From positions 1 to 8,713 of the forward strand of contig DBMR01000105.1 of assembly GCA_002298785.1 (NCBI GenBank): a stretch of 8,713 bases of DNA, read 5' to 3'. The notes beneath the pieces were generated by a model, which saw only the letters and a program-made list of their open reading frames with translations, ran no database searches and had not been told where the DNA came from. This DNA is from Verrucomicrobia subdivision 3 bacterium UBA693 (lineage in GTDB: Bacteria; Verrucomicrobiota; Verrucomicrobiia; Limisphaerales; UBA8199). Every line of letters starts with the position of its first letter. Positions within the stretch are counted from its first letter, which is position 1. A program made the position numbers and the translations under genes. Shown here in pieces: positions 1-5,705 of the stretch.

Positions 1-53
1 CTCGGCCGGAGGTCGCTGACTTGACTGGTTCAACATACTGACCCTGCTTCGAT

Positions 54-1988
54 ATGACGACGACTCACCAAGAGGGCGCATCGGGCGAGATTTCCGCAGA
101 CGACAAGCTTTGGAAGCTTGCGTCCAACCCGTTTTCTGTCCTTGGAGAGGCGCGGGTGACCGGCAGTGAGGTTGTCTTAAGCTGGCTCGGGGACATTTCG
201 CCGGAGTCAAAACTTGGCCTGGCACCCGGAACTTTTCCCGCGACGATCGAGGCCTCTATTGCCATGATGCACCCGCAGGATGTTCCGAGGTATCGCGAAA
301 GCGTGCAGCAATCGCTCCGGACGGGTGAGGCCTTCGACGCGACCTATCGGTTGGCCGACGGACATGGCGGGTGGAGATGGATCGAGGGGCGAGCTGTTCC
401 AACGCTGGTTCGAGATGGGAAACCGTTGGAGTGGGTGTTTGTCAGCCGCGATTTCACCGCGCAGCGAGAAACCGAAGAAACGCTGCGCCGTTCATTAAGG
501 GAGCTGGAATCTTCACGGCAGGTACTGAGGACAGAACAAGAAAAGTTGTGGAGGCTCGCAGCCAACGCATTCTCCGTGCTTGGCGAGGCTTATTTGACGC
601 CAACAGGCATTGAAATGCGGTTCTTTGGGGATACACCTGCAGAAGACAAAATCGGCATGGCGCCGGGTACCGCGCCTACGACCGTTGAGCAGTTGGTAGC
701 GATGATGCATCCAGACGATGTCAAACCCTACCAGGAGAAGCTGCGGCTTTCCGTTAACTCAACCGCATCGTTTGCCGTGCTCTATCGCCTGGTCGACGGA
801 CACGGGGGGTGGCGCTGGCTTCAGGCGCGCGCGTTCTGTGTGGAAGAACGCGATGGCAAACCCGTTCGCTGGCTGCACGACACGCGGGATGTGACCGAGC
901 AAAAAGAGCTGGAAGAAGCGCTGCGTAAGTCGGTGATGGAGTTACAGCAGTTGAAGACCAGGTTGCAGGCGGAGAATCTCTTTCTGCGGGAAGAAGCGGG
1001 CTTGGAATCCGCCACTGCGGAAATTATCGGGAAAAGTCCCGCCTTGAGCCGGGTATTGGAACAAGTATCCCTCGTGGCCGCCACGTCGTCGACGGTGCTG
1101 ATCAGCGGCGAGACCGGTACGGGTAAGGAACTGGTGGCGCGCGCCATTCACCAGGGAAGCGACCGGCGCCAGGCGCTTTTTGTAGCGGTGAATTGCGCCG
1201 CCTTGCCCACCACCTTGGTGGAAAGCGAGTTGTTCGGGCATGAAAAAGGAGCTTTCACCGGAGCAATCGCTCGGAGGGTTGGGCGATTCGAACAAGCAGA
1301 CGGCGGGACACTTTTTCTGGATGAGGTGGGTGAGCTGCCTTTGGAAACTCAGGCCAAGATGCTGCGGGTGCTGCAATCGGGCGAGTTTGAGCGAGTCGGG
1401 AGTGCGCAGCCATTAAAAACCAACGTCCGCGTGATCGCTGCGAGTAATCGCGACTTGGAACAGGCGGTGCAGGAAGGACGGTTTAGGAGCGATCTTTACC
1501 ATCGGCTGGCAATCTTCCCGATTCACCTGCCGCCCTTGAGGCAGCGTCGGGAGGACATCCCTCTGCTGGTAGCATACCTGGTGATGCGCAAAGCCAGTCG
1601 CATGGGGCGGAAGATCGAGCAAATCCCAAACAAGATTCCAGAGAGGTTGGCACAATATGATTGGCCTGGGAATGTGCGTGAATTGGAGAATGTGCTGGAG
1701 CGCGCGATTATTCTTTCGCCCGGCTCAACACTTCGGCCGGAAGGAATCCAATTGGGATCGGCCACCCCGGGCAAATCCGAACGGCGTGAAGCGTCTGGCG
1801 GCGCGGGGCATGCCGCCGAAAACGACACCTTGGACGCGAACGAGCGGGCCCACATCTTGCGCGTTTGCGAGACGACCTGCTGGAAAATTAAGGGGCCAGA
1901 TGGTGCTGCGGCGAGGCTGGGCCTGAAGCCAAGCACTTTGTATTGGCGCCTGAGGAAGCACAAAATCCGGCGGCCGGCGGAGACTTGA
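54..1988 (+). CDS. Sigma-54-dependent transcriptional activator with two tandem PAS domains
   Basis: This 644-residue protein is a bacterial enhancer-binding protein: an AAA+ ATPase that remodels sigma-54 RNA polymerase to open promoters. Two PAS_3-type sensor domains lie at about 18-139 and 164-285, joined by a probable coiled coil (140-163), with a second coiled stretch at 286-315. The AAA+ core spans about 322-555: Walker A GETGTGKE (352-359), the sigma-54-contacting loop GAFTGA (399-404), Walker B GGTLFLDE (417-424), an arginine-finger region RFRSDLYHR (476-484) and sensor II WPGNVREL (537-544). A Fis-type helix-turn-helix closes the protein (about 610-640, with GAAARLGLKPSTLYWRL). There is no receiver domain, so a ligand or redox signal sensed by PAS is more likely than phosphorylation. 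No Cys or His obviously marks a heme or metal PAS. The frame has a TGA stop at 39-41, so ATG 54 is the first start; no well-spaced Shine-Dalgarno precedes it. Its target is unknown: I saw no convincing -24/-12 promoter in the window. Family call is very secure; ligand and regulon are not. Confidence 0.95.
   Translation: MTTTHQEGASGEISADDKLWKLASNPFSVLGEARVTGSEVVLSWLGDISPESKLGLAPGTFPATIEASIAMMHPQDVPRYRESVQQSLRTGEAFDATYRLADGHGGWRWIEGRAVPTLVRDGKPLEWVFVSRDFTAQRETEETLRRSLRELESSRQVLRTEQEKLWRLAANAFSVLGEAYLTPTGIEMRFFGDTPAEDKIGMAPGTAPTTVEQLVAMMHPDDVKPYQEKLRLSVNSTASFAVLYRLVDGHGGWRWLQARAFCVEERDGKPVRWLHDTRDVTEQKELEEALRKSVMELQQLKTRLQAENLFLREEAGLESATAEIIGKSPALSRVLEQVSLVAATSSTVLISGETGTGKELVARAIHQGSDRRQALFVAVNCAALPTTLVESELFGHEKGAFTGAIARRVGRFEQADGGTLFLDEVGELPLETQAKMLRVLQSGEFERVGSAQPLKTNVRVIAASNRDLEQAVQEGRFRSDLYHRLAIFPIHLPPLRQRREDIPLLVAYLVMRKASRMGRKIEQIPNKIPERLAQYDWPGNVRELENVLERAIILSPGSTLRPEGIQLGSATPGKSERREASGGAGHAAENDTLDANERAHILRVCETTCWKIKGPDGAAARLGLKPSTLYWRLRKHKIRRPAET
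105..908 (+). repeat. Internal tandem duplication encoding the two PAS domains
   Basis: Residues 18-139 (bases 105-470) and 164-285 (bases 543-908) of the activator align at a constant offset of 146 residues with no gap. By hand count about half the positions are identical. Shared signatures include KLW, FSVLGEA, APGT, MMHP.DV, YRL.DGHGGWRW and RDGKP. The identity marks an intragenic duplication rather than two unrelated PAS domains. The nucleotide copies have diverged at many third positions, so it is not recent. Confidence 0.85.
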
Positions 1989-2051
1989 TGATCCCCCTCA
2001 TCCACTGGACCAACTTGGCCCTGCCGCTTGAGTTCGCGGACAAAGCCGCGA
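1989..2051. other. Short convergent intergenic gap, no clear terminator
   Basis: This 63-bp gap separates the converging activator and glycosidase-like genes. I looked for a shared bidirectional terminator and found only a weak 4-bp stem (CCGC 2024-2027 with GCGG 2036-2039) and no U-tract. Termination is probably factor-dependent, or transcripts overlap at the 3' ends. Confidence 0.4.
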
Positions 2052-3110
2052 TTACTTCTGAAGATCCCGGTCGAGGGCCGCGCCATCAAAAGGCACCACA
2101 ATAATTTTACTGCCGTGGGTGTCGTTGCCCTTTTCCTGATCCTTCGGAACATCGAGGACGGCAAAGGTGAAATGCGTCACATGGCCATTCTGCAACAGAA
2201 CGCCGGGACGCTCGATCTTGTTCCAGTGATTCACCGTGCCGTCGGTGTAGCGCAAAAAGTCTCTGGTCGGATCATAAGCCAGTCCACGGAAGCGCCAATT
2301 GTTGATGCCGTCAGGCGACGTGATGTGGTAGGCCTTGCGAGGGTCCCAGTCGTTGACCACGACATGATACAGCCCCCCGCTATGCCACACCACCGGATCC
2401 TCCAGGGTGCGCATCGAACGCATTTCCGGAATCGTTGAATAGACGCTAGGTCCCTGCACTGTGTACGGCCCGAGGATTCCCGTCTTGCTGATCCAAATTG
2501 CTCCGGAGCGAGCCACGATCATGAAATCGCCGTCGGGACGGAGCAGGACACTGACGTTGGACATTTGCCCCAGCTTGCTGAATTCATTGGTGATCACTTT
2601 AATGGAACCGAGATGTTCCCAAGGGCCATCCAGCGACTTGGACACGAAAACATCGCCGGGGCGCGTCTCACTGACCACCACGGCATAGCGACCGTCGGGT
2701 AGCACCAGCGCGGTCACGTTATGGCCTTTGCCGCCTTGGTTGTCCGGCCAGCAGAGACCTTTGTCGCGGTATGGCCCAACCACGTTCTCACTGACAGCGT
2801 GAATCGCGAGAGAACCCCACCAGCCTCCGTGGCCTTTGGCCTGGTCCCAGCGACTGGCAAACAGATGGAATTTCCCGTCCGTTCCTTTGATGATTTGCCC
2901 GTCCCAATAGCACCACGCTTTCATGGTCGTGTCCTCGAGACCGTTTTGCGGGTCGCGGGGGAAGACATCCGGTGCGCCCCAGACGTTCGATACCAGCGAT
3001 CCCTGGATTGGCATCGGGAGGAAGTAGTCAATCAGGGTTTTGTCGGCAGCGTGGAGTGATGTGCCGAGCACCATTGCCGTCATCGATACCCAATCGAGGA
3101 GCATTTTCAT
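2052..3110 (-). CDS. Secreted glycoside-hydrolase-like five-bladed beta-propeller protein (GH43-type fold)
   Basis: The 352-residue product starts with a signal peptide: Lys2, a hydrophobic stretch to about residue 19, and a likely signal-peptidase I site after LHA (about 21). It should therefore act in the periplasm or outside the cell. The mature part has repeated blade-like segments typical of the GH43/32/62 propellers: CYWDGQIIKG with DGKFHLFASRW (67-88), a GHNV..LVLPDGRYAVVV strand pair (129-146), SVLLRPDGDFMIVA (187-200), LEDPVVWHSGGLYHVVVNDW (236-255) and ERPGVLLQNG (300-309). Acidic candidates for catalysis are Asp70, Glu237 or Asp238, and Glu300, the last in an E-R-P context like the general acid of such families; this assignment is inference. 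The substrate would be a plant or microbial polysaccharide but cannot be named. It lies 88 bp downstream of the Fic gene on the same strand. ATG 3110 is used; a second ATG two codons later is possible. The upstream GCAGAG is a weak ribosome site. A non-catalytic carbohydrate-binding propeller is the alternative. Confidence 0.75.
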   Translation of the reverse strand: MKMLLDWVSMTAMVLGTSLHAADKTLIDYFLPMPIQGSLVSNVWGAPDVFPRDPQNGLEDTTMKAWCYWDGQIIKGTDGKFHLFASRWDQAKGHGGWWGSLAIHAVSENVVGPYRDKGLCWPDNQGGKGHNVTALVLPDGRYAVVVSETRPGDVFVSKSLDGPWEHLGSIKVITNEFSKLGQMSNVSVLLRPDGDFMIVARSGAIWISKTGILGPYTVQGPSVYSTIPEMRSMRTLEDPVVWHSGGLYHVVVNDWDPRKAYHITSPDGINNWRFRGLAYDPTRDFLRYTDGTVNHWNKIERPGVLLQNGHVTHFTFAVLDVPKDQEKGNDTHGSKIIVVPFDGAALDRDLQK

Positions 3111-3125
3111 AATCTCTGCGGGTCA

Positions 3126-3154
3126 AGCATACGAACGATCATTGGCGTTTGAAA
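3126..3154 (-). promoter_or_regulatory. Weak candidate promoter for the glycosidase-like gene
   Basis: On the minus strand TTTCAA (3154-3149) and TATGCT (3131-3126) are separated by 17 bp and end 15 bp before ATG 3110. The -10 matches four of six consensus bases and the -35 only three. It lies in the 88-bp gap after the Fic stop codon, where I saw no terminator, so read-through from the Fic gene is an equally good explanation for expression. Confidence 0.3.
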
Positions 3155-3198
3155 GAGTCTGGTATCCGCGAGCTGTTTTCTCGGTTTATCTTCACAGG

Positions 3199-4716
3199 CT
3201 ATTGGTGAGTCGCCTTTGGCAGAATTAATCGAATTCCTCTGTCCTCGGCTTCATTCGAGTCCAAAAAGGCGTTCGTAGACTGCAGCTCCGCCCTGGCCGT
3301 ATCGAAATTATCCCAAGGGATGGAGGCAGTGTACTTTTGCGCAAATTCGAGGACTTGAGCGATTGGGGCACTCTTGCCGGTCTGAGAGAGCGCTTTTAAC
3401 GCACTGATGTAGTTGTTCCTAAAGACGGTTGGGATGACAATTCTTTGCTCACCCTGCGCCACCAGTTCCGAATTCATCATGATACGCGCCAGGCGCCCAT
3501 TGCCGTCTGAGAACGGGTGAACCTCGCTTACGAGGAACATGATGAAAATGGCTCGATGAAGCCCCAGTTCGAGCCCGCAATAAATCTCAAATCCCTTTTC
3601 CAGGGTCCCCAGTACCAGGTCGGGTGCAACGAAGAACGTACTGCCGGCGCGGTTTTCCTTGGACTTAAACTGTCCCGGCATTTTATCCGGGCGCATCTCC
3701 ATGCAGGCCGCGTGGCGCGCTTTCAACAATGAAATCAGGCCTTCAAAATCACGCGGCGTGCGAGCCATCTGCGATTTATCGGAAACGATTCGAAAAGTCC
3801 CCAGAATATCATGGGCATCTTCTGGACGCTCTCTCGGAATGACACCGTTGAAAACGATGTCTACAGCTTCCTCAATGGCGAATTCCGTGCCCTCGATATA
3901 GTTGGAAAAATACGCTTCAAAGAAGGCAAGATTCGTCCTCGCCGAATCTCCGATATTTCCGGTGGGGCGTGTGAGAGGCGCTCGTCCTCGCAATTCTTCA
4001 AAAAGCTGCTGGAAGAGCGCCACCCGATCGGGGTCATACGGCGTGCCCTTTTTGCGGGCTTGTGCTACAGAAGTTTCGAGCTTGCTTTCGCGAGTGCCGA
4101 GGAATGTGCCGATCAGGTCATCAAGCCTATGAAACTCGTCCGCCAGCCCAAGTTCAGCGCTGACTGCTCGCGCATCATCACGCAAGCGATTGAGCACAGT
4201 TTCTCCACCTTGGCGCAAGAGGCTCTCGAGGCGTTGCTCCAACTCCGGTCTGGTTAGTGTTCGAGGCACCTCTGCTCCGCGCCTGCGCGAAGGACGCATG
4301 TTCTCCAGCCAGGCCCGTGGTGCGGAACAAAGACGGATTCCCCCCAGGAATGGAGGGTCGCTCGGCAGTGGCGGATGTCCTTTGCGGGGACGAAACGTAA
4401 TTCCGGGCAAACTCAAAGGCCGTTGCGCTGACGAAATGACGAAGACCGATCCGTCAACGGCTGGTCGGTTCTCCAGCGCCGTGCGGTCCGAAACCAAGGC
4501 ATCAGGGAGGTAGTCCTTCAGGAGAGCGTGCCAGTTTCTTTTGACGATCTGAGACGGCGGTTCAGTCAGGTTCCTGGTGTAGAGCCGTGAACCGAGTTTA
4601 CGCAGCCGCCCGGCTCGAACCGCTTTCGACACAGCAGAACTCATGTTCTTGCTGGAAACAAATACCTCCGGCAGGTCCTCCAGGCGAAAACGCGACTTTT
4701 TGACATCTAAAGCCAT
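3199..4716 (-). CDS. Fic family protein (putative AMP-transferase) with N-terminal AbiEi-antitoxin-like winged-helix domain
   Basis: From ATG 4716 the protein has 505 residues (518 from the alternative TTG at 4755; the numbers below use the 505-residue form). Residues about 8-50 look like a winged helix-turn-helix (SKAVRAGRLRKLGSRLYTR), continuing to about 140 in a domain resembling type IV AbiEi antitoxins. The C-terminal half is a Fic domain: the core HPFSDGNGRLAR (400-411) matches HPFx(D/E)GNGRxxR, with the catalytic His and the phosphate-binding GNGR, and GQFKSKENRAG (348-358) fits the target-binding flap. SNYIEG (271-276) matches the inhibitory [S/T]xxxE[G/N] motif N-terminal to the core, the class II arrangement in which Glu blocks ATP. 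The family usually transfers AMP from ATP to Ser, Thr or Tyr of a target; here the target is unknown. All key residues are present, so it is probably active and self-inhibited. ATG 4716 is preferred because TTG 4755 lies inside a strong -35 box. I recall this architecture as a recurrent bacterial Fic subfamily. Partner genes such as AbiEii are absent. Confidence 0.9.
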   Translation of the reverse strand: MALDVKKSRFRLEDLPEVFVSSKNMSSAVSKAVRAGRLRKLGSRLYTRNLTEPPSQIVKRNWHALLKDYLPDALVSDRTALENRPAVDGSVFVISSAQRPLSLPGITFRPRKGHPPLPSDPPFLGGIRLCSAPRAWLENMRPSRRRGAEVPRTLTRPELEQRLESLLRQGGETVLNRLRDDARAVSAELGLADEFHRLDDLIGTFLGTRESKLETSVAQARKKGTPYDPDRVALFQQLFEELRGRAPLTRPTGNIGDSARTNLAFFEAYFSNYIEGTEFAIEEAVDIVFNGVIPRERPEDAHDILGTFRIVSDKSQMARTPRDFEGLISLLKARHAACMEMRPDKMPGQFKSKENRAGSTFFVAPDLVLGTLEKGFEIYCGLELGLHRAIFIMFLVSEVHPFSDGNGRLARIMMNSELVAQGEQRIVIPTVFRNNYISALKALSQTGKSAPIAQVLEFAQKYTASIPWDNFDTARAELQSTNAFLDSNEAEDRGIRLILPKATHQ

Positions 4717-4726
4717 GGCAAAGGTG

Positions 4727-4755
4727 AGTATACTCCAGTTGATGAAGTTTAACAA
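4727..4755 (-). promoter_or_regulatory. Sigma-70-type promoter of the Fic gene, predicting a nearly leaderless mRNA
   Basis: On the minus strand TTGTTA (4755-4750, four of six consensus bases) and TATACT (4732-4727, five of six) are separated by exactly 17 bp. The -10 box ends 10 bp before ATG 4716, so transcription should begin at about 4718-4720, leaving a 5' leader of only a few bases. The -35 box contains the alternative TTG start codon at 4755, which argues against that start. No well-spaced Shine-Dalgarno precedes ATG 4716, which is consistent with leaderless translation. Confidence 0.6.
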
Positions 4756-4771
4756 TGGAGCAATTCCACTA

Positions 4772-4817
4772 TTTGATGTTTAAAATGGTCGTCGTGGTCG
4801 ATCGTCTAAATATCAAA
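4772..4817. repeat. Imperfect inverted repeat upstream of the Fic promoter, possible operator
   Basis: TTTGATGTTTA (4772-4782) and TAAATATCAAA (4807-4817) are inverted copies with one mismatch in 11 bp, separated by 24 bp. They lie 17 bp upstream of the -35 box. AbiEi-type antitoxins are known to repress their own promoters by binding inverted repeats, so binding by the winged helix of the Fic fusion is a reasonable inference. In an AT-rich stretch a chance repeat cannot be excluded. Confidence 0.4.
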
Positions 4818-4835
4818 AAGTTGATTGCATTCCTC

Positions 4836-4851
4836 ATTATCTATCGATAAT
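4836..4851. repeat. Short palindrome in the Fic upstream region
   Basis: ATTATC (4836-4841) and GATAAT (4846-4851) form a perfect 6-bp inverted repeat around TATC. It lies about 80 bp upstream of the Fic -35 box. It could be a second protein-binding site or a weak hairpin in the 3' region of the metallophosphoesterase transcript. There is no U-tract, so it is not a classical terminator. Confidence 0.3.
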
Positions 4852-4986
4852 TGGTTGAACCTTTGTGTTGGTTTCCACTTCATTGAAGAAGGTTTTAGGG
4901 TGTTAGCTCCATCACTCAAGCGTGACTGTTAGAGCTTGGAGACGCTAGTGAGAGTCCTGCCTGGAGTACCATTTCGCCTTTATCTG

Positions 4987-5538
4987 CTATTCCGGCACAA
5001 CCAACAATCGGTGTCCGAAGGTACCAACCACACGTGTGCCCGCGATTACGGTTTCGACGTTTTGATGTTGATGTCCATGCAGCATGAGCTTCGGCTTGGC
5101 GCGTTGAATGTAGCCGTTGAAGGCCGCAAAGCCCGTGTGCACTTCGTCGTCGCGATCTTGAATCAAACGGGGAGAATTGTGTGTCACAAAAACATCTACG
5201 GCCGGGAAGCTCGCTAGCAGTTGCTCCACCTCAAAATCCTCGAAAAGGTAGTTGCCACGCGGCTTGTATTTCCAAGAGCCGCAGAACCCGCCGAATCGTA
5301 GCCCGTGGAACTCAAACACTTTCAGGTGCAGGTCCTTAATCGGAGCGGGGAAAGGTGCGCTTGAGTCGTGGTTGCCCTTTACCGCTAGGATTTCCCGGCA
5401 GTTAGATCTTCTTGCAGCTTCGGAGATCAAGCCATCTGGGAGATCACCGCAAGACACCAGGATATCGACTGAGCAATCCGGCAAGTGCGGCGCAAGCGAC
5501 TCATCGTCGGCTATGACGAGCAAGTTCAACCTGGGCAA
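4987..5538 (-). CDS. Small metallophosphoesterase
   Basis: A 183-residue calcineurin-like phosphoesterase of minimal size, cytosolic, with no signal peptide or membrane segment. The dinuclear-metal motifs appear in order: IADDE (9-13), GDLPD (31-35), GNHD (55-58), VTHNSP (118-123) and HGHQH (154-158). Motif I normally reads DxH; here the His is replaced by Glu (Asp11-Asp12-Glu13). I recall ADxE-type variants among small bacterial phosphoesterases, so this is probably a subfamily trait and not a dead enzyme. The substrate (a nucleotide, phosphodiester or phosphoprotein) cannot be inferred. The frame has no ATG near its beginning. TTG 5538 is chosen, with a G-rich stretch about 12 bp upstream; TTG 5529 would give a start just before the first beta-strand. 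It is separated by 167 bp from the membrane-protein gene upstream and 231 bp or more from the Fic gene downstream, so co-transcription with either is uncertain. Confidence 0.88.
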   Translation of the reverse strand: MPRLNLLVIADDESLAPHLPDCSVDILVSCGDLPDGLISEAARRSNCREILAVKGNHDSSAPFPAPIKDLHLKVFEFHGLRFGGFCGSWKYKPRGNYLFEDFEVEQLLASFPAVDVFVTHNSPRLIQDRDDEVHTGFAAFNGYIQRAKPKLMLHGHQHQNVETVIAGTRVVGTFGHRLLVVPE

Positions 5539-5574
5539 TAGTATTGAGCGCCCCCAGGTCTTGCCGAGCAGTTT

Positions 5575-5705
5575 CGAACAATGAGCTATTGGGTCAGTTT
5601 CACCACGTTGGTCCGACGCAAAAAGGCGATCTGCTCAGGACGGAACCGGTTGTAGAAAGCACTCCTTGCGCCGACGTCGATGCGATCCTGTCCAAAGAGG
5701 GCAGC
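5575..5705 (-). other. In-frame open stretch directly after the membrane-protein stop codon
   Basis: Past the TGA at 5708-5706 the same frame stays open for 39 codons to a TAG. It reads like protein near its end (GARSAFYNRF, PEQIAFLRRTNVVKL), with about two thirds of third positions G or C. There is no start codon with a ribosome site for it. It may be a lost C-terminal extension, a remnant of another gene, or chance. The rest of the 5539-5705 gap shows no terminator or clear promoter. Confidence 0.25.

Larger units (their letters stand above)
4756..4986. other. AT-rich intergenic region between metallophosphoesterase and Fic genes
   Basis: No gene is supported here. The 180 bases from 4741 to 4920 are about 37% GC by hand count, well below the roughly 60% of the neighbouring coding DNA. 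Besides the repeats listed separately it contains CTTCATTGAAG (4878-4888) inside a longer inverted AACCTT/AAGGTT pair (4858-4863, 4889-4894). The low GC fits a regulatory region and may also mark the upstream edge of a transferred Fic module. Confidence 0.5.

Noticed and set aside
1523..2164. A 213-codon minus-strand frame across the end of the activator and the convergent gap
   Set aside because: It overlaps the conserved AAA+ and Fis-type regions antisense and shows no domain; a shadow frame.
4755..4755. TTG 4755 as the Fic start, giving 518 residues
   Set aside because: The TTG is part of the likely -35 box and the 13 extra residues are hydrophobic and unlike the start of a winged helix; ATG 4716 fits better, although this is not proven.
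4878..4888. CTTCATTGAAG palindrome as a terminator for the metallophosphoesterase
   Set aside because: Arms of only five bases, a one-base centre, and no U-tract on the transcribed strand.
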